A DNA stretch of 64,000 nucleotides. Source: Dendrolimus kikuchii. Lineage: Eukaryota > Arthropoda > Insecta > Lepidoptera > Lasiocampidae. Positions 54,301 through 64,000 of the stretch are shown here, piece after piece (position 1 is the stretch's first letter; every line of letters starts with the position of its first letter). The position numbers and the translations under genes are program-made. The notes beneath the pieces are model-generated. The model had not been told where the DNA came from. It was given only the letters and a program-made list of their open reading frames with translations, and ran no database searches. The stretch spans positions 3,925,763 through 3,989,762 of the forward strand of contig CM034397.1 of assembly GCA_019925095.2 (NCBI GenBank), read 5' to 3'.

Positions 54301-57300
54301 TAAAAACTTGAATTTGAAATAAAAATGTGTGTATGTGCAGTTCACACGCAGTAGAAGTGAAATTTCAGAGAATATCTCACAGGTATTTTTTCTCAAACTT
54401 TTATAATATAAATATAATTCCTTTAGCCTACATCCGTCAACACATTATAATTCAAAAATTCAATCTAAATTACACTTTAAACCACTAGCATAAAGTTCAA
54501 AATTCAATGCACTGTTACGCACAATTTCCTTTAATCTACGTATAAAAACATATCTGCCTTCAGTTACACAGATAAAGTTAAAATTCATTTAAAATCTTTT
54601 AAATTTTAAGTTGAAAATTACTAACGGGTAAAGAAAAATGTGTTTTATTTTGAATTAAATAAGGTTGAATTTTATGTATTCATCTCTTTTTGGTGTCACT
54701 TTTCGTTTCATCGATTTTCAAATCACAACGTTTCTAAAGAAGTTTCACTTCAAAATTTGATTTAATATCAATGGAGAGTTGTAAGTACCTGCGCTATCCG
54801 CATGGCGCCCCTGAGACCTGACTGGATCTGGCCGAGGTGCACGACGCCCGTGACGCCCACCACCTCCAGCATGCCGTCCCAGTGGTTGGGCTTGTTGAAC
54901 TGGTCGTCCTTCTCCGGACCCCATGGGTTAGCGCCTGAACCCCAGCTGTATACCAAATATGCTTGAGAATCTTAACGTCTACTGAGTTCAAATATGGATA
55001 GATTTTGTTACGTCACAACATTTAAAACTGGGTAATCCACGTGCCAAAATCTGTCAATATAGAAAACAGGAGACCTTCGGAGATGCATCTACGAACGTGT
55101 TTAGGTTTTACAATTTTTCACATAGCACTTAAGATTTCTGTATAATATAGTCTTAAGTTTAATGTTAAATTAATCAAGCAATTACATATAGAGTTGCCGT
55201 TTTATTTTATATTCCCCAGTAAAATCAGTTGTATCAGTTGGAATAATATTATTCAATATTCGGTGAGACTATTATGCGCAATACTTACATAGTAGTTCAA
55301 TAATTGTCTAAATTGTAATAGAAAAACATACGCACCTGAGTATGTTTAGAATGATGATACCCTCAACCGCAGGCAGCTCAACTTGCTTTCCATCGACCTC
55401 CAGCCTCACCGCTTTGTGCAGATCTTTGCACATCTTCCGACCGACCATCTTGCGCAGACCCATCTTAACGTACACACCCTTATTGCGCAATCTGTAACAT
55501 CAATCAATATTTTTTTTTTCAACCTACCAACACCTGGAAAAATCCTCGCTTGCGTAGAGTTAAGCCTAAATTCCACAATACTTCTGAATTTTCAGGGATA
55601 TATTTTTTTTAAATAAAAGCAAAACCGGCTTCGTTCTAAAATAAATATTTTCTACAACATCTTCAAGACGATGCATTTTGGAATCGTGTAGAAATTATAT
55701 TATACTACTGGCAAGCCGTAAACAAGTTTTGACTTTTCAACAGCGCAACAACCCATCGCGCTTTTCAACAAGGGTTACTCTCGATTTCCCTAGGTTCACT
55801 AGTCAGATCCTGACTTAGTGATAATGGGACCTGTTTAATACTTTTTCGAATAAAGGAAAAAATAAAAAACGGTCCACAATTGACGGAGAAATCGCGTACC
55901 AAACATACTGTCGAATTGAGAACCTCCTTTTGGAAGTCGGTTAAAAATATGATACTCCATGAAAATCAATGTATCAAAGCCTAGAGGAAGTAAGTAGGTA
56001 TTAAAAAAATATCAAAATCCTAGATATCCTAAGTTGTCCGCGGTCGACTAAGATCTGCAATACAGCTGAAATTTAAGTAATTCAAAGTTCACCTACTAGA
56101 CCAAATGTGAGAAGCGTATTTGGGTCTTCATGAATTTAATAGGTAAGTGGCATTTTCGGGATTAGCTAAATTGGAATAAAACAAAGAACCTATTATATAT
56201 TTATTTATTACTTTCTAGAACTTATTATCCAATCATGTATATGATAATTAAAAATAATTTAACAAAAATAACTCTTAAATAGAAGAAGGAAGGATATAAA
56301 ATTATAGGCAGGCCAAAAAAGACAAATTGATTGCGTAACAGATAATAATTTGTGGTGTGACAAAGGACACATGACAAAGAATATGGAAGAAAAAGACACT
56401 GTATCGATTCCAAATAATAGGGAGGAACGAGATTGATTTCTTTCAAAAGTACAAGTACAGGATAGGGAAGAAAATGAAGCAGAAAGAGTATAAATTGATT
56501 AGTGACCTGCTATTGAACTTGTTGGGGTTCTCCTCCCGCGCGTTGTGGAAGTCGAGACAGAGGTCAGCGTCGATGCCGATCCCGAAGTAGTTATTCATCA
56601 CCAGGATCTGCGAGTTGTCCTCGCTCTGCGACCCTGTGGTCACAGATGCTGCAAGCGTTAACACATTTACACGTCACCTTTACGTGATGATACTGCATGC
56701 TAATGAAAATGATGAAGGAAACTTTCGAAGCCACAATACCTTATTCAATAAGGCGTACTCAGGTGTGACCGTCGCAAACCTATATGGTGTTAAGAAGCTG
56801 ATAGATGAGAATTTTTAAACAGCTTTAATTTTGAATATAGGTAAGTTTGGAATTAAAATGTCTACACGAATCAGTTAAAACATTGTGTCTTTTACTGTGC
56901 TGTTTTATTTTCAAAACGTATATAAATAATGGTTAAACAAAGGGATATCCTCCATTTTAAACAGAATGGTATGTTTGTGGAAAAAGTCGCAACTGTTCAC
57001 AAAAAATGTATTTTCGAAGAACACTCGTTTTCAATCAGTCAAAGATCTAAATTTTGTTAGAGGTTTCTATTACATAGGTCGAGCGATGCTATTTGCTTGA
57101 AAGTGAATGAATGAATGAATGAACATGAAAGAACCCATCAATGGTGATTTTGAAATTGAATAGTTGGTTGGGCTTGATACTCAAAGCGCGCAGGCTCAAT
57201 TGTTTTTGCTGCAAATGGGCAGATGGTTCACCTAATAATTGTAAGTGATTAGGTCTAGGGAAAATTTGCAAATATGTATTTACTATAGTTAATTATACAT

Positions 57301-60300
57301 TTTATGTAGTACTTGAAACTGATCCTGAATATCCAGTGCTCTGAACTGACCGGGTAGTTGTTTGGAGAGCTCCTTGGGCTCGTCTTGCTTGTCCTCGGGG
57401 TGGAAGACTACGGTCCAGCGGTCGAGGCGGATCTCTTCCGCGTCTATCACGTCCCGCAAAAGGGAGAGGGGATCTTCGCATCCAGTGTACCCTGAGCCCC
57501 AGCGAAGGACACGAGCCAGGTCGTTACCTAACACCACAAATGTACCACGTTATATTTCTTTAATCTTGACATTTTCAGCAATATCATAATGATGATACAT
57601 ATTATGATGATGTAAGATTAGCACAATTTTGTTTTTATCATCATTACGCACATATTTTAAGAAAACATTGAATCCTCTTTATTGCATAGTGAATGAAATG
57701 AAATTTATTTGCTAGTAACTTAGTACACAGGAAGATCTTAAAATTAATAAATATGGTTCAACATATTTTGTTGATTGCGTGGCCGAGCAAATTTTAATAT
57801 TTTATACATTTGTTACACTAAATTGTAAAGTTAATATTATACTATTTTATCCGTGCAGGAACGGAGAAAGAATACAATTTCCTGCGGCCGGGCGGCCTGT
57901 CGTAAGAGGCGACTAAACAACCCACAGCTAGGTGGTAGGGCATTTGCCCGACTGGATGGCTACCACCCCTGGTCTAAAGTATGTCGCCAAAACAACCTTG
58001 AGTTGTGTTCCGTCATTAGTGACCAGGTTCCAGTCTCCCTTAAGAGAGCAGCAGCGCATTTGTAGCACTTTTGGTGTTGCAAATGTCCATAGGCGATGGT
58101 AACCGCTATCCATCAAGTGGGCCGTCTGTCTGTCTGCTGAACTCCTGCAATAATAAAAAAAAAAAACTATAAAACGAAGTAAATAATATAGATATACAAT
58201 ATATGAATATTTTAAAGGCTTTTCTAAAGCTTACTACAAATGAACTCCACAAACACTGAAATGAGAATTATAAGTGAAACAAACACTGAAATACTGCATA
58301 TAAAGAGTGTTACAATGTATTTAAATCGGGACTTTTTAATTTAACAAATGTTGCTACGATATATGTTTTCAAATCACTGTATTTTTGTGAAAATAAACTT
58401 AAAATTAAGGACAGTGTACGTATATTATGCTTGATTTCTATATTTTACTATCTAGTTATTTGCCTTACCGATTAGAATTTTACATAAAGTAATTCCAATT
58501 TTGTACTAATGTCAATAAAATAGATATAGTATTTGATTCGTGTGAGTAATAGAAACCCGGTATTAATCAATTAATGAATAGGTATATGAGTGAGGACTGA
58601 CCAGTGCCGAGGGGCACGATGGCGCAGGGTGGGTTGGAGCACTGCGAGTCCTGGCCCACGTTGTCCAAGCACTGCAACACCCACCCAATGGTGCCGTCCC
58701 CGCCGCACACTAGGATCTTGTAGTTGGGAATGTGACGAAACACGTACAATCTGCCCCGACACACCATAATCATTATAAGACATACATAACTCTACAGTCC
58801 CCATATTCTCAGACCCCTAGTACCATTAGCAGTTCACCCTAATAGCCCGGTACTTTTTGTTCTCATTTTCCATAATAATTCTGCACTGGCCGGGACTTGT
58901 CCTTGGGTTCATTATTATATCGTGTAGTCGGGGATAATCGCCGGTCAGTGTTACGCTACGTTTATATTAAATTTGTCAAGGGGTCTCTATGTGTTGGCCT
59001 ACGCATGGCCCTACGCAAGGCCTCCAAAAGTCCGGGTCATTTTTATGGCTCGTGGTCTTCAAAGACAATATTAAGAGACTATTATCAATGTCTTAATATT
59101 TGAAGACTTTTATTAGTATACGCCGTATGTCCGCACTAAATGAGCAATGAGTAATATCTAGGCTTTTAATTTATGTGAAACAGCGTGTATTGCGCAGTCA
59201 ACTTTGTAACTAACTAAGAGCGATCGAAGTCGTAATATTTTATTAATTATTGTAGCTTTCAATCAAATTTTATAAAAAATCCGTAATATCCAGGGCTATA
59301 AAGAGTGAACACACAGACACCCAAACTAAATATTATTTCCATTTATATATACATACTCTACATGAAGAAATCGGCAAATTCTCATTGAAGTTGAACCAAA
59401 ACAAAATGAGTATCGAATACAAACATACAGAAATGAAATGTTAGTCCAAATTGTGTACTCACCCAGGCAGTGGACCCCCGTTCTCGAGGTCGAACACCTG
59501 GTAGGGGTTAAGGAGTTTCCTAAAGGAAGAAATAAGCTCCAGCCCTTGGCAGCCGCCAGACTTGACGTTGACGAATACCAGCAGGGGCTTCACGCCTGCT
59601 GGTACCATCGACGGCTCGATCGAGGGCAGGAGCATTACTGTGCAAATCAATTTTTTAATTACATAACACAACAAATTAAGCAAACTAAACTAAACAAAAT
59701 TAATAATGATGAAATTATACTTATAATAGATTCCCTGTCAATAATAGATGAATGCCAGGTAGTAGGCCATTTGCCTGTCTGGATGGCTACCACCCCTGGT
59801 CTAGAATATGCCACCTTAAAAATCTTAAGTTGTGTTCTTGCACCAGAGGCCAGGTGCCAGCCTCCCCTTAGAAACTAGCACTTGGTGTTGCAAATGTCCA
59901 TTTGCGCCGATAACCACTTTCCACCAGGTAGGCCGTAAGCCTGTGTAGTGTAGTCCAGCATTTAAAAAAATGCCATTTTTAAGTATATTGTCTCTTATTT
60001 CAAGCATTACACGCTTAGATCATATAAACGTCTAGATCACGCATCAATTGCACAAAAACGGCCCAAAAACAGTGCACCAAAATTGGTGCACTGGCTTCAA
60101 TGGCTTCCCACGCCTGTTAGTGTCGTTTCGATTACTTTACTGGTTAGAGCTCTCGCAAAAAAAATAATTATGCCGGCCTGCGCTATTAAAATGTGTCGGA
60201 ACTATTTTAAAACGGGAAAGGATAAGTATGAGATGTCATTCAATCGGAAAACTTAACACTTTTCTCATGATTTCTTTGTAAAAACGTGAAACTTAATTTC

Positions 60301-63300
60301 GACATTTTCAAGGTTATCGAATTGATTGATGTTGTCAGGTGAGAAGTGTGACTTATTTTCCAAAATTTGGGGACTTTTCTTACGATTTTTTTTTTTATTT
60401 ATGAAATATGAATAATTGAAAAAATATATAGAAAACAGACATGTAATGTTTGTGTGTCCGGTTTTCTTAAACTAGTTTATATTACGTTTTAGACTTCCTA
60501 CGGATCCAATTGTAGCATATTGTTGGACAAAGAGATGGATTTTGAAAGGAAGTATTTTGAATCATTTTCGGAGATATTTTTACACTATGTTTTTTATATT
60601 TTCTTATCAACGGCACAATTGTATTGAAATAAAGTACCTAAAATAATTATATATGATCGTTACCGATAAGATGTAAGTTGTGTGAAGGATAATTAGAAAA
60701 TTTAAGAATACTTAACCATATAAAATTATTTCTAATCTAACCTTAGCGCTTTGGACAATATAAACTATTTAATGTAACCTTATGACGTTTGACATAGAAT
60801 TGACAGAATGCGTGCTGCAAATATCGAAAACTGAATATCGTTTAAAGCAAAAGCTTCGGTCGGAGTTATCTGTACTAATATTATAAAGAGGTAAAGTTTG
60901 TAAGTTTGTGACGTTGTAGGGGGTAATCTCGGGATCTACTAAACCGATTTTAAAAATTATTTTACTGTTGGAAAGCTACGTTAACAGGGAGTGTCATAGG
61001 CTATATAACATGACGCTTTATACCACGGGAGCGGGACAGACCGCGGGTAAGCCTGTGTAGTGTAGTCCAGCATTTAAAAAAATGCCATTTTTAAGTATAT
61101 TGTCTCTTATTTCAAGCATTACACGTTTGTATAATGGACATCCAGTCTAGATTTGGTGGAGATTATGCTAGTATAAGTTATTGTATTTATTCGATACTAG
61201 CCAAAATCATGGAAAGGTTAGATATGTTTTTTCAAGACGTCTAATGTTTACAAAAATTTTGAGAAAAAATTTCACACAAGATCAATAAAAAGGCGAAAAA
61301 ATGAAATGTTTCTCAGAGTAGCACTTACCTAATAAATGCTTATCTTCATATTTGGCCTCTCTGAGTGCGTACAGCGCGCGCACAGCTTTGCTCGCGTCCT
61401 CATAAGTGATCACCATTGATCCATACTCGTAGTAGATCGGACCGATTGATGTGAACTTGTTCTCTGTATAATTATACGATTCAAAGTTATTTCTTATTTC
61501 TTCCATTAATTTATAGAGGCTTAGTGGATGAAGTAAACTCATGTCTTTTTGATGATGATCGAAAAATTGAACAGAGAGAAAGCACCGTTTAACTAATTTT
61601 TCGGACCCAATGTGCATAATGAATTCCCCCTTATGGTTTGGTGAAGAAACATCTTAAGTAACTGGCTCATCGAGACTGTTTGAAACTCGTCAATCCGCCT
61701 GATCATTTTAATTGCCTTTCTGTTGGATTAAAAGATTAAAGTTTTGTCAAGCTTCATAATTTGCTATAGGGCATTCAAAATCACTTACCGGTTCCGAGAA
61801 ACTCGACTAAGATGTTCTCGTAATTCCTCTCCGAGAGGCCTGGAGGCAGTGAGGCGACGAAGAGTGCCAGCGTGGGCCCGTGCGGGTCGCGCCTTGGCTG
61901 GAGGTAGAAACGGGCTAACTCCATCCTCCTCACCGACTCGCGCGCCAATCTAACTACTATGCGCCACGGTCGCTCCTCCTCTTCTAACACCCGTTCCGAT
62001 ACTACATAATATATAGAATGAATACACTTCAAAATTCCTATTCGCCACATCATGTAATATTACACTATATGTATACTTCTTGAATGAGTATTTAATATTG
62101 TTTTATTTGCAAAAATATTGTTTAAAAATGGACCAACTGTTGACTCTTCTCTGATCGTAACTGTTTATTAAATGGTGTTTTTTTAGAATTGTTTACAACA
62201 AGTCTGTCGATAAACTTGTCAAAAAACTATAATTTGATCTTGATTTCGATTAGAATCAATTTGCTTAAAGATTATTGTAAAATGTTAATTTTAAAACCGG
62301 GTTACGTAAGATTTAAACGAAAATAATTTTTTCCATGCTTTAATACTTGTAATTGAAAAGCCTTAATTTTATTTCTATCTTAAGGTAAGTAGGAGAGACA
62401 AAGAGAACTCACCACCACGATCGAGCAAGATCTCCGAGCAACGGTAGTCGAGCGTGGCACGGGCGGGTTCCAGACCGAAGCGCTCGAGCGCGGAGGCCAT
62501 GAGGTCCGCGACGGTTTCCTCTCCGTTACAGGACACCGTCACGAAGGTCTCCCCGGCGCCCGCCACACGGCCCGGGTACACGCGGACCTCGCCGCCGCCC
62601 GACTCACCCTCCCTAATTCATAACACCTTTATACTTAGCAAAATAATAACTCCTGAAAACGATAACTTATGTAATAGGAAATTACTTGAAGACAGCATTC
62701 TAGCTAGCTAGTCTGGGTATAGTACGAGCAAAATTTAAGTGCGTTCTTGAAGTTCGCACAGGTCATTCCCCAGAACACAATACGAAGTGCTACGAAGAGT
62801 TGAGAGTGGGCAGTGTTCTGCTGTCTCGATTTGCATGGTATCTCTTTCACATGACGCACTGTCAGGTGTAATAAATGTTAACTCACAAGGCTAAATATCA
62901 AATATTATATAAGTTTGCGCTTTGTTAAATTACTTATTTCTATTTTTACATTTTGGTCATTATTGATTTCGATTCGATCGACTTGTAGGGTCCTTGACTG
63001 ATTCTGCATACAATAGTTTTGAATAAGGTCCTTAAACTTTGTCCTTTTTTTTTTGCACGCTGTAAAAATTCTTACGAATCACTTGCTGTTGATTTTTCAC
63101 AAGCCAGGTGTATAATAAAAAGCTTACTTGAAACGTAAAAACAAAGCAGGCCGCTTGTTAGGCAGACGCGTGACTCGCGCCAGCGGCGTGGGATCCTTTA
63201 GCGGTGGTTCATCGCCGGCCAGCGCGTCGGTGAGCTCGAACTGGTCTGGGTCGCGGGCCACATGGAAAGCGCGCAAAGCAGCCGAGACCAGCTCCCGCTC

Positions 63301-63380
63301 GTTCCAGTTGCGGCCCACCACCACCGGGCGGTATAGCCGGCGAGACCAGGCCGCTTCACCATCGTACACCTTCACCACTT
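48245..63380 (-). CDS. DGKQ: Diacylglycerol kinase theta (3' part), gene runs off the right edge
   Basis: Minus-strand exons in order: 63380-63128, 62612-62413, 62001-61789, 61463-61329, 59637-59463, 58753-58602, 57527-57351, 56633-56507, 55491-55336, 54945-54789 and 52042-51934. The last joins one of two terminal exons, 48522-48442 or 48367-48245. Every join keeps phase. Two RA-like segments come first, then [20 protein letters not shown], then the catalytic domain ([26 protein letters not shown] with the GGDG nucleotide loop; [15 protein letters not shown] across a splice). The accessory domain follows ([61 protein letters not shown]). Family knowledge: it phosphorylates diacylglycerol to phosphatidic acid, ending DAG signalling. 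The N-terminal C1 domains must lie beyond 64000. A polyA signal is at 47947-47952. Confidence 0.94.
48442..48522 (-). CDS. DGKQ: DGK theta alternative terminal exon A
   Basis: Minus-strand acceptor GCGTGCAG, preceded by a pyrimidine-rich (CACACA/C-rich) tract. In phase 0 after SALK it reads [20 protein letters not shown] and ends GPAGGP, TGA. The MLKK start resembles the KVHMLRKAK-like end of vertebrate DGK theta. It shares ATMLKK with exon B, so the two are probably tandem duplicates. Which transcript uses it cannot be seen. Confidence 0.65.
   Translation of the reverse strand, partial: ATMLKKSKRGSGGASGGAWGGPAGGP
48523..50249. other. Last DGK intron, GC-rich edge then AT-rich
   Basis: 48523-48740 is C-rich with CACACA runs (upstream of terminal exon A on the minus strand). 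48760-50249 is AT-rich with no recognised feature. Confidence 0.45.
50250..50531 (-). mobile_element. SINE-like repeat A, antisense, internally deleted
   Basis: T-rich tail and TTGCAGGAATGCAACAGACAG at left, TTTCCTGCACGGAT at right. About 50 bp around CTCTTAAGGGAGACTGG are absent. Lies in the last DGK intron. Confidence 0.8.
50640..51140 (+). mobile_element. Decayed LINE C-terminal fragment in the last DGK intron
   Basis: The open frame 50777-51139 includes [20 protein letters not shown] and [20 protein letters not shown], similar to the C-terminal tail of jockey-type LINEs. Confidence 0.65.
51410..51566 (+). mobile_element. 5'-truncated RTE-type LINE copy with 11-bp target-site duplication
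   Basis: Family 3' end with a short internal deletion (the stretch between AGCTATGAA and GCCTGAATGG is missing). TATCTTGCTTA occurs at 51399-51409 and 51567-51577. Lies in the last DGK intron. Confidence 0.87.
51923..52042 (-). CDS. DGKQ: DGK theta exon, end of accessory domain, with read-through stop
   Basis: Acceptor TCTTTTACAG. Encodes [20 protein letters not shown] and [16 protein letters not shown]. At the final Lys codon (down to 51934) a GTATAT donor can splice in phase 0 to either terminal exon near 48.4 kb. If it is not spliced the frame adds VYS and stops at TGA (51923-51925). Confidence 0.88.
   Translation of the reverse strand, partial: GGHIKINLKSEIPVQVDGEPWVAAPSEVVVLKSALKVYS
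52346..52912 (-). mobile_element. MITE of the CTCACAACG family, copy 3, split by a nested retroelement
   Basis: Left end GCGTTCCATTAGTAGCTCAC, right end GTCGTTGTGAGTCTCTAATG. The interior is broken at 52474-52767 by another element. Confidence 0.78.
52474..52767 (-). mobile_element. Poly(A)-tailed short retroelement nested in a MITE, with 14-bp target-site duplication
   Basis: The insert starts with a T-run of about 17 (poly(A) on the minus strand) and is flanked by ATCACACAACGCTC at 52460-52473 and 52768-52781. The interior is GC-rich (GGTCGTTGCTAGGGG, GCGATCGACGTCACAG). Length 294 bp, SINE-like. Confidence 0.85.
53017..53454. mobile_element. Foldback MITE with long inverted arms
   Basis: TAGTTATACCGGGTGA at 53017-53032 and its inverse at 53439-53454. 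The arms continue to pair imperfectly well into the element (TTGAAAGTCAACTTG against CAAGTTGACCTTCAAA). Confidence 0.75.
53472..53590 (+). repeat. Dispersed repeat H, copy 2
   Basis: AAAATGAGTCTTGGCTCCTG, CTCGTTTCTGTTCAGCGC, GGCTTGAAGCACACACAGGC. Confidence 0.6.
53778..54325 (+). mobile_element. LINE 3' UTR duplicated around a repeat A copy
   Basis: 53778-53905 and 54202-54325 both belong to the 14640-14840 family and overlap each other over about 75 bp (ACACGTTGCG...TTTTAACTTACAT). The rearranged repeat A copy lies between them. Confidence 0.65.
53918..54201 (+). mobile_element. SINE-like repeat A, rearranged by palindromes
   Basis: Recognisable from ATCCGTGCAGGAACGG to CGCTTTCCATCAAGTG. 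It contains a perfect 25-bp-arm palindrome at 53992-54046 and several smaller palindromic changes. The tail is missing. Confidence 0.8.
54326..54788. other. DGK intron, AT-rich, nothing recognised
   Basis: No repeat or coding signal that I can support. Confidence 0.4.
54789..54945 (-). CDS. DGKQ: DGK theta exon, accessory domain
   Basis: Acceptor GGTATACAG, donor GTACTT. Encodes [20 protein letters not shown] and [20 protein letters not shown], ending RIAQ in phase 0. Confidence 0.95.
55336..55491 (-). CDS. DGKQ: DGK theta exon, accessory domain
   Basis: Acceptor GATGTTACAG, donor GTGCGT. Encodes [20 protein letters not shown] and [20 protein letters not shown]. Confidence 0.94.
55492..56506. 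other. DGK intron, AT-rich, nothing recognised
   Basis: Short frames only. The stretch near 55905-55945 (TGTCGAATTGAGAACCTCC) also occurs at 32220, a minor shared repeat scrap. Confidence 0.4.
56507..56633 (-). CDS. DGKQ: DGK theta exon, start of accessory domain
   Basis: Acceptor GTGACCACAG, donor GTCACT on the minus strand. Encodes [20 protein letters not shown] then [20 protein letters not shown]. The [10 protein letters not shown] motif marks the DAGK accessory domain. Confidence 0.95.
57102..57125 (+). repeat. (GAAT)n microsatellite
   Basis: Five to six GAAT units in a DGK intron. Confidence 0.8.
57351..57527 (-). CDS. DGKQ: DGK theta exon
   Basis: Acceptor GGTGTTAG. The chosen donor GTCAGT at + 57349-57350 keeps phase with the next exon. 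Encodes [39 protein letters not shown]. The frame is open past the donor, so a longer form is possible but would lose phase. Confidence 0.9.
57849..58166 (+). mobile_element. SINE-like repeat A, full copy in a DGK intron
   Basis: Clean copy, ATCCGTGCAGGAACGG to CTGCAATAATAAAAAAAA. Confidence 0.83.
58602..58753 (-). CDS. DGKQ: DGK theta exon with the GGDG nucleotide-binding loop
   Basis: Acceptor GGGGCAG, donor GTCAGT on the minus strand. Encodes [35 protein letters not shown] and CAIVPLGTG. The catalytic Gly-rich loop is intact. Confidence 0.95.
58754..59462. other. DGK intron between catalytic exons
   Basis: Contains a hairpin near 59058-59110 (GTCTTCAAAGACAATATTAA against TTAATATTTGAAGAC). 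Otherwise nothing recognised. Confidence 0.4.
59463..59637 (-). CDS. DGKQ: DGK theta exon, start of catalytic domain
   Basis: Acceptor TTTGCACAG, donor GTGAGT on the minus strand. Encodes [40 protein letters not shown] and [18 protein letters not shown], the conserved opening of the DAGK catalytic domain. Confidence 0.95.
59754..59968 (+). mobile_element. SINE-like repeat A, old 5'-truncated copy
   Basis: Starts at GCCAGGTAGTAGGCCATTTG, the same internal point as the 9853 copy, and is diverged throughout (GCCTGTCTGGATGGCTACC, CCACTTTCCACCAGG). Confidence 0.65.
59935..60013 (+). repeat. 79-bp direct repeat, copy 1
   Basis: Starts GTAAGCCTGTGTAGTG and ends AGCATTACACG. Identical to 61047-61125 by eye. 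Its first part is the tail of an old repeat A copy. Confidence 0.85.
60890..61046 (+). repeat. Dispersed repeat (ACTAATATTATAAAGAGG type)
   Basis: ACTAATATTATAAAGAGGT then TAAACCGATTTTAAAAATTA and ATACCACGGGAGCGGGACAG. Ends in the second 79-bp direct repeat. Confidence 0.55.
61047..61125 (+). repeat. 79-bp direct repeat, copy 2
   Basis: Identical to 59935-60013. Both lie in the same DGK intron. Confidence 0.85.
61329..61463 (-). CDS. DGKQ: DGK theta exon
   Basis: I placed the acceptor at TTATACAG because it restores phase and yields [20 protein letters not shown]. Donor GTAAGT. The frame stays open further upstream, but that reading (to 61617) has no suitable pyrimidine tract. Encodes [20 protein letters not shown]. 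Confidence 0.82.
61789..62001 (-). CDS. DGKQ: DGK theta exon between RA and catalytic domains
   Basis: Minus-strand acceptor TTATGTAG, donor GTAAGT. Encodes [30 protein letters not shown], then [20 protein letters not shown], which resembles the LPPGLS segment of vertebrate DGK theta. Confidence 0.88.
62413..62612 (-). CDS. DGKQ: DGK theta exon, RA domain
   Basis: Minus-strand acceptor GAATTAG, donor GTGAGT. Encodes [37 protein letters not shown] and [14 protein letters not shown], which fits a Ras-association fold. GC-rich in contrast to both introns. Confidence 0.88.
63128..63380 (-). CDS. DGKQ: DGK theta exon, first RA-like segment
   Basis: Acceptor CTTCATAG and donor GTAAGC on the minus strand. 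Encodes [20 protein letters not shown], then [16 protein letters not shown] and [18 protein letters not shown]. This is a beta-grasp-like module preceding the classic RA domain. It is the most upstream DGK exon in the window. A decayed copy of part of it lies about 350-450 bp upstream. Confidence 0.85.
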
Positions 63381-63731
63381 CTATGAAGTAGGAAAAACAG
63401 ACTACCTCGATGTAAAGCTTAACGATCAGAAAATCTGGATCGAGAGCATATGCCCAATTCTGCTATTATTGTTTCGTCAAATTCACCGAATACTAACGTA
63501 TCAATCATAGTTTTGCCTGATATCCGTTTTCTGTTAATTCTACGCCTCTATCTTTAAAAATAAACTCCTTTGGAAAAATAGGGCAGTTTTGATTTTTCTA
63601 CATTATTCTTGCGCGACAATATCGAAAAGGTATTGTTCATTTAGTAGAATACAAATTTTTGACAATATCGCAATGGAATAGTATTTTGAATATTTTCGCA
63701 ACATCAAGATATAGGTTAGAATTAGCAGTAC

Positions 63732-63815
63732 TGGGCCACAGCTCCCGTTCGTTCCAGTTGCGGCCTACCACCACCGGATGATTCAGCCAGCGTGACCAGA
63801 ACCGCTTTACCGTCA
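63732..63815 (-). pseudogene. Decayed duplicate of part of a DGK theta exon
   Basis: Closely matches + 63283-63370 within the 63128-63380 exon: both contain CGTTCCAGTTGCGGCC followed by ACCACCACCGG, with scattered mismatches. The minus-strand reading retains [13 protein letters not shown]. It lacks an evident donor and diverges at both sides, so a dead partial duplication is likely. An alternative exon is less likely. Confidence 0.7.
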
Positions 63816-64000
63816 CTCTAACTATAAATTAATTCTATATAGGGCAGGCCTTCTTTCGTATTTCTAGGCAGAAATATCAGATAAGGGACTTACTTTACAC
63901 AAAGGAAAAGGCTTTATTGAAGTTTGTATCGATTAGAATGATATTATGCATGATCTCGTATCAATCTAATTGCGCACAGTTTAAATAAAGTCTATTATTA

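Noticed and set aside
61464..61617. N-terminal continuation of the DGK frame beyond 61463
   Set aside because: Open but without a good acceptor. The TTATACAG acceptor at 61463 gives exact phase and a family-like join.
1..64000. CRISPR arrays, operons, bacterial ribosome binding sites
   Set aside because: The window is eukaryotic with spliced genes. No regularly spaced repeat array was seen.

Overview
This is a gene-poor, AT-rich, repeat-laden eukaryotic window. It very probably comes from a moth or butterfly (Lepidoptera). Spliced genes with GT-AG introns of 0.1-6 kb encode insect-type proteins, and the repeats (RTE-type and CR1/jockey-like LINE pieces, tRNA-derived SINEs, many small inverted-repeat elements) have the look of lepidopteran genomes. 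I do not name a species.

Layout. (1) 1-11.2 kb: repeats, with one possible 5' exon at 3211-3330. (2) 11.3-24.2 kb, + strand: a nine-exon perilipin gene of the insect Lsd-1 type (432 aa), whose introns hold several SINE and MITE insertions. (3) 26.4-28.2 kb, + strand: an unrecognised two-exon gene for a 100-aa single-pass membrane protein. (4) 28.8-42.3 kb, + strand: SF3A1, the U2 snRNP splicing factor 3A subunit 1, eight exons, 755 aa, complete from start to stop. Its fifth intron carries a nearly full-length antisense RTE-type LINE (36208-39263) with an 11-bp target-site duplication. (5) 42.4-47.9 kb: intergenic, with the SF3A1 3' end, MITEs, a broken mariner/Tc1-type transposase and a 49-codon possible transposon deletion product. 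(6) 48.2-63.4 kb, - strand: the 3' part of a diacylglycerol kinase theta gene. Eleven exons cover the RA-like domains, the catalytic domain and the accessory domain. The gene ends in two tandem alternative terminal exons in a very GC-rich patch. Its 5' end (C1 domains) lies beyond the right edge.

The three recognised genes do not form a pathway. Perilipin coats lipid droplets, DGK theta converts diacylglycerol to phosphatidic acid, and SF3A1 is a core splicing factor. No operon-like arrangement is expected.

The most notable observations are the duplicated alternative C-terminal exons of DGK theta with a third possible read-through end, the decayed duplicate of a DGK exon, an N-terminal extension exon of perilipin, the unrecognised membrane protein gene, an insertion of only 50 bp of LINE tail flanked by perfect 52-bp direct repeats, a SINE copy rewritten by palindromes, and many repeat insertions with readable target-site duplications. 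All coordinates and splice joins were worked out by eye from the sequence, without database searches.
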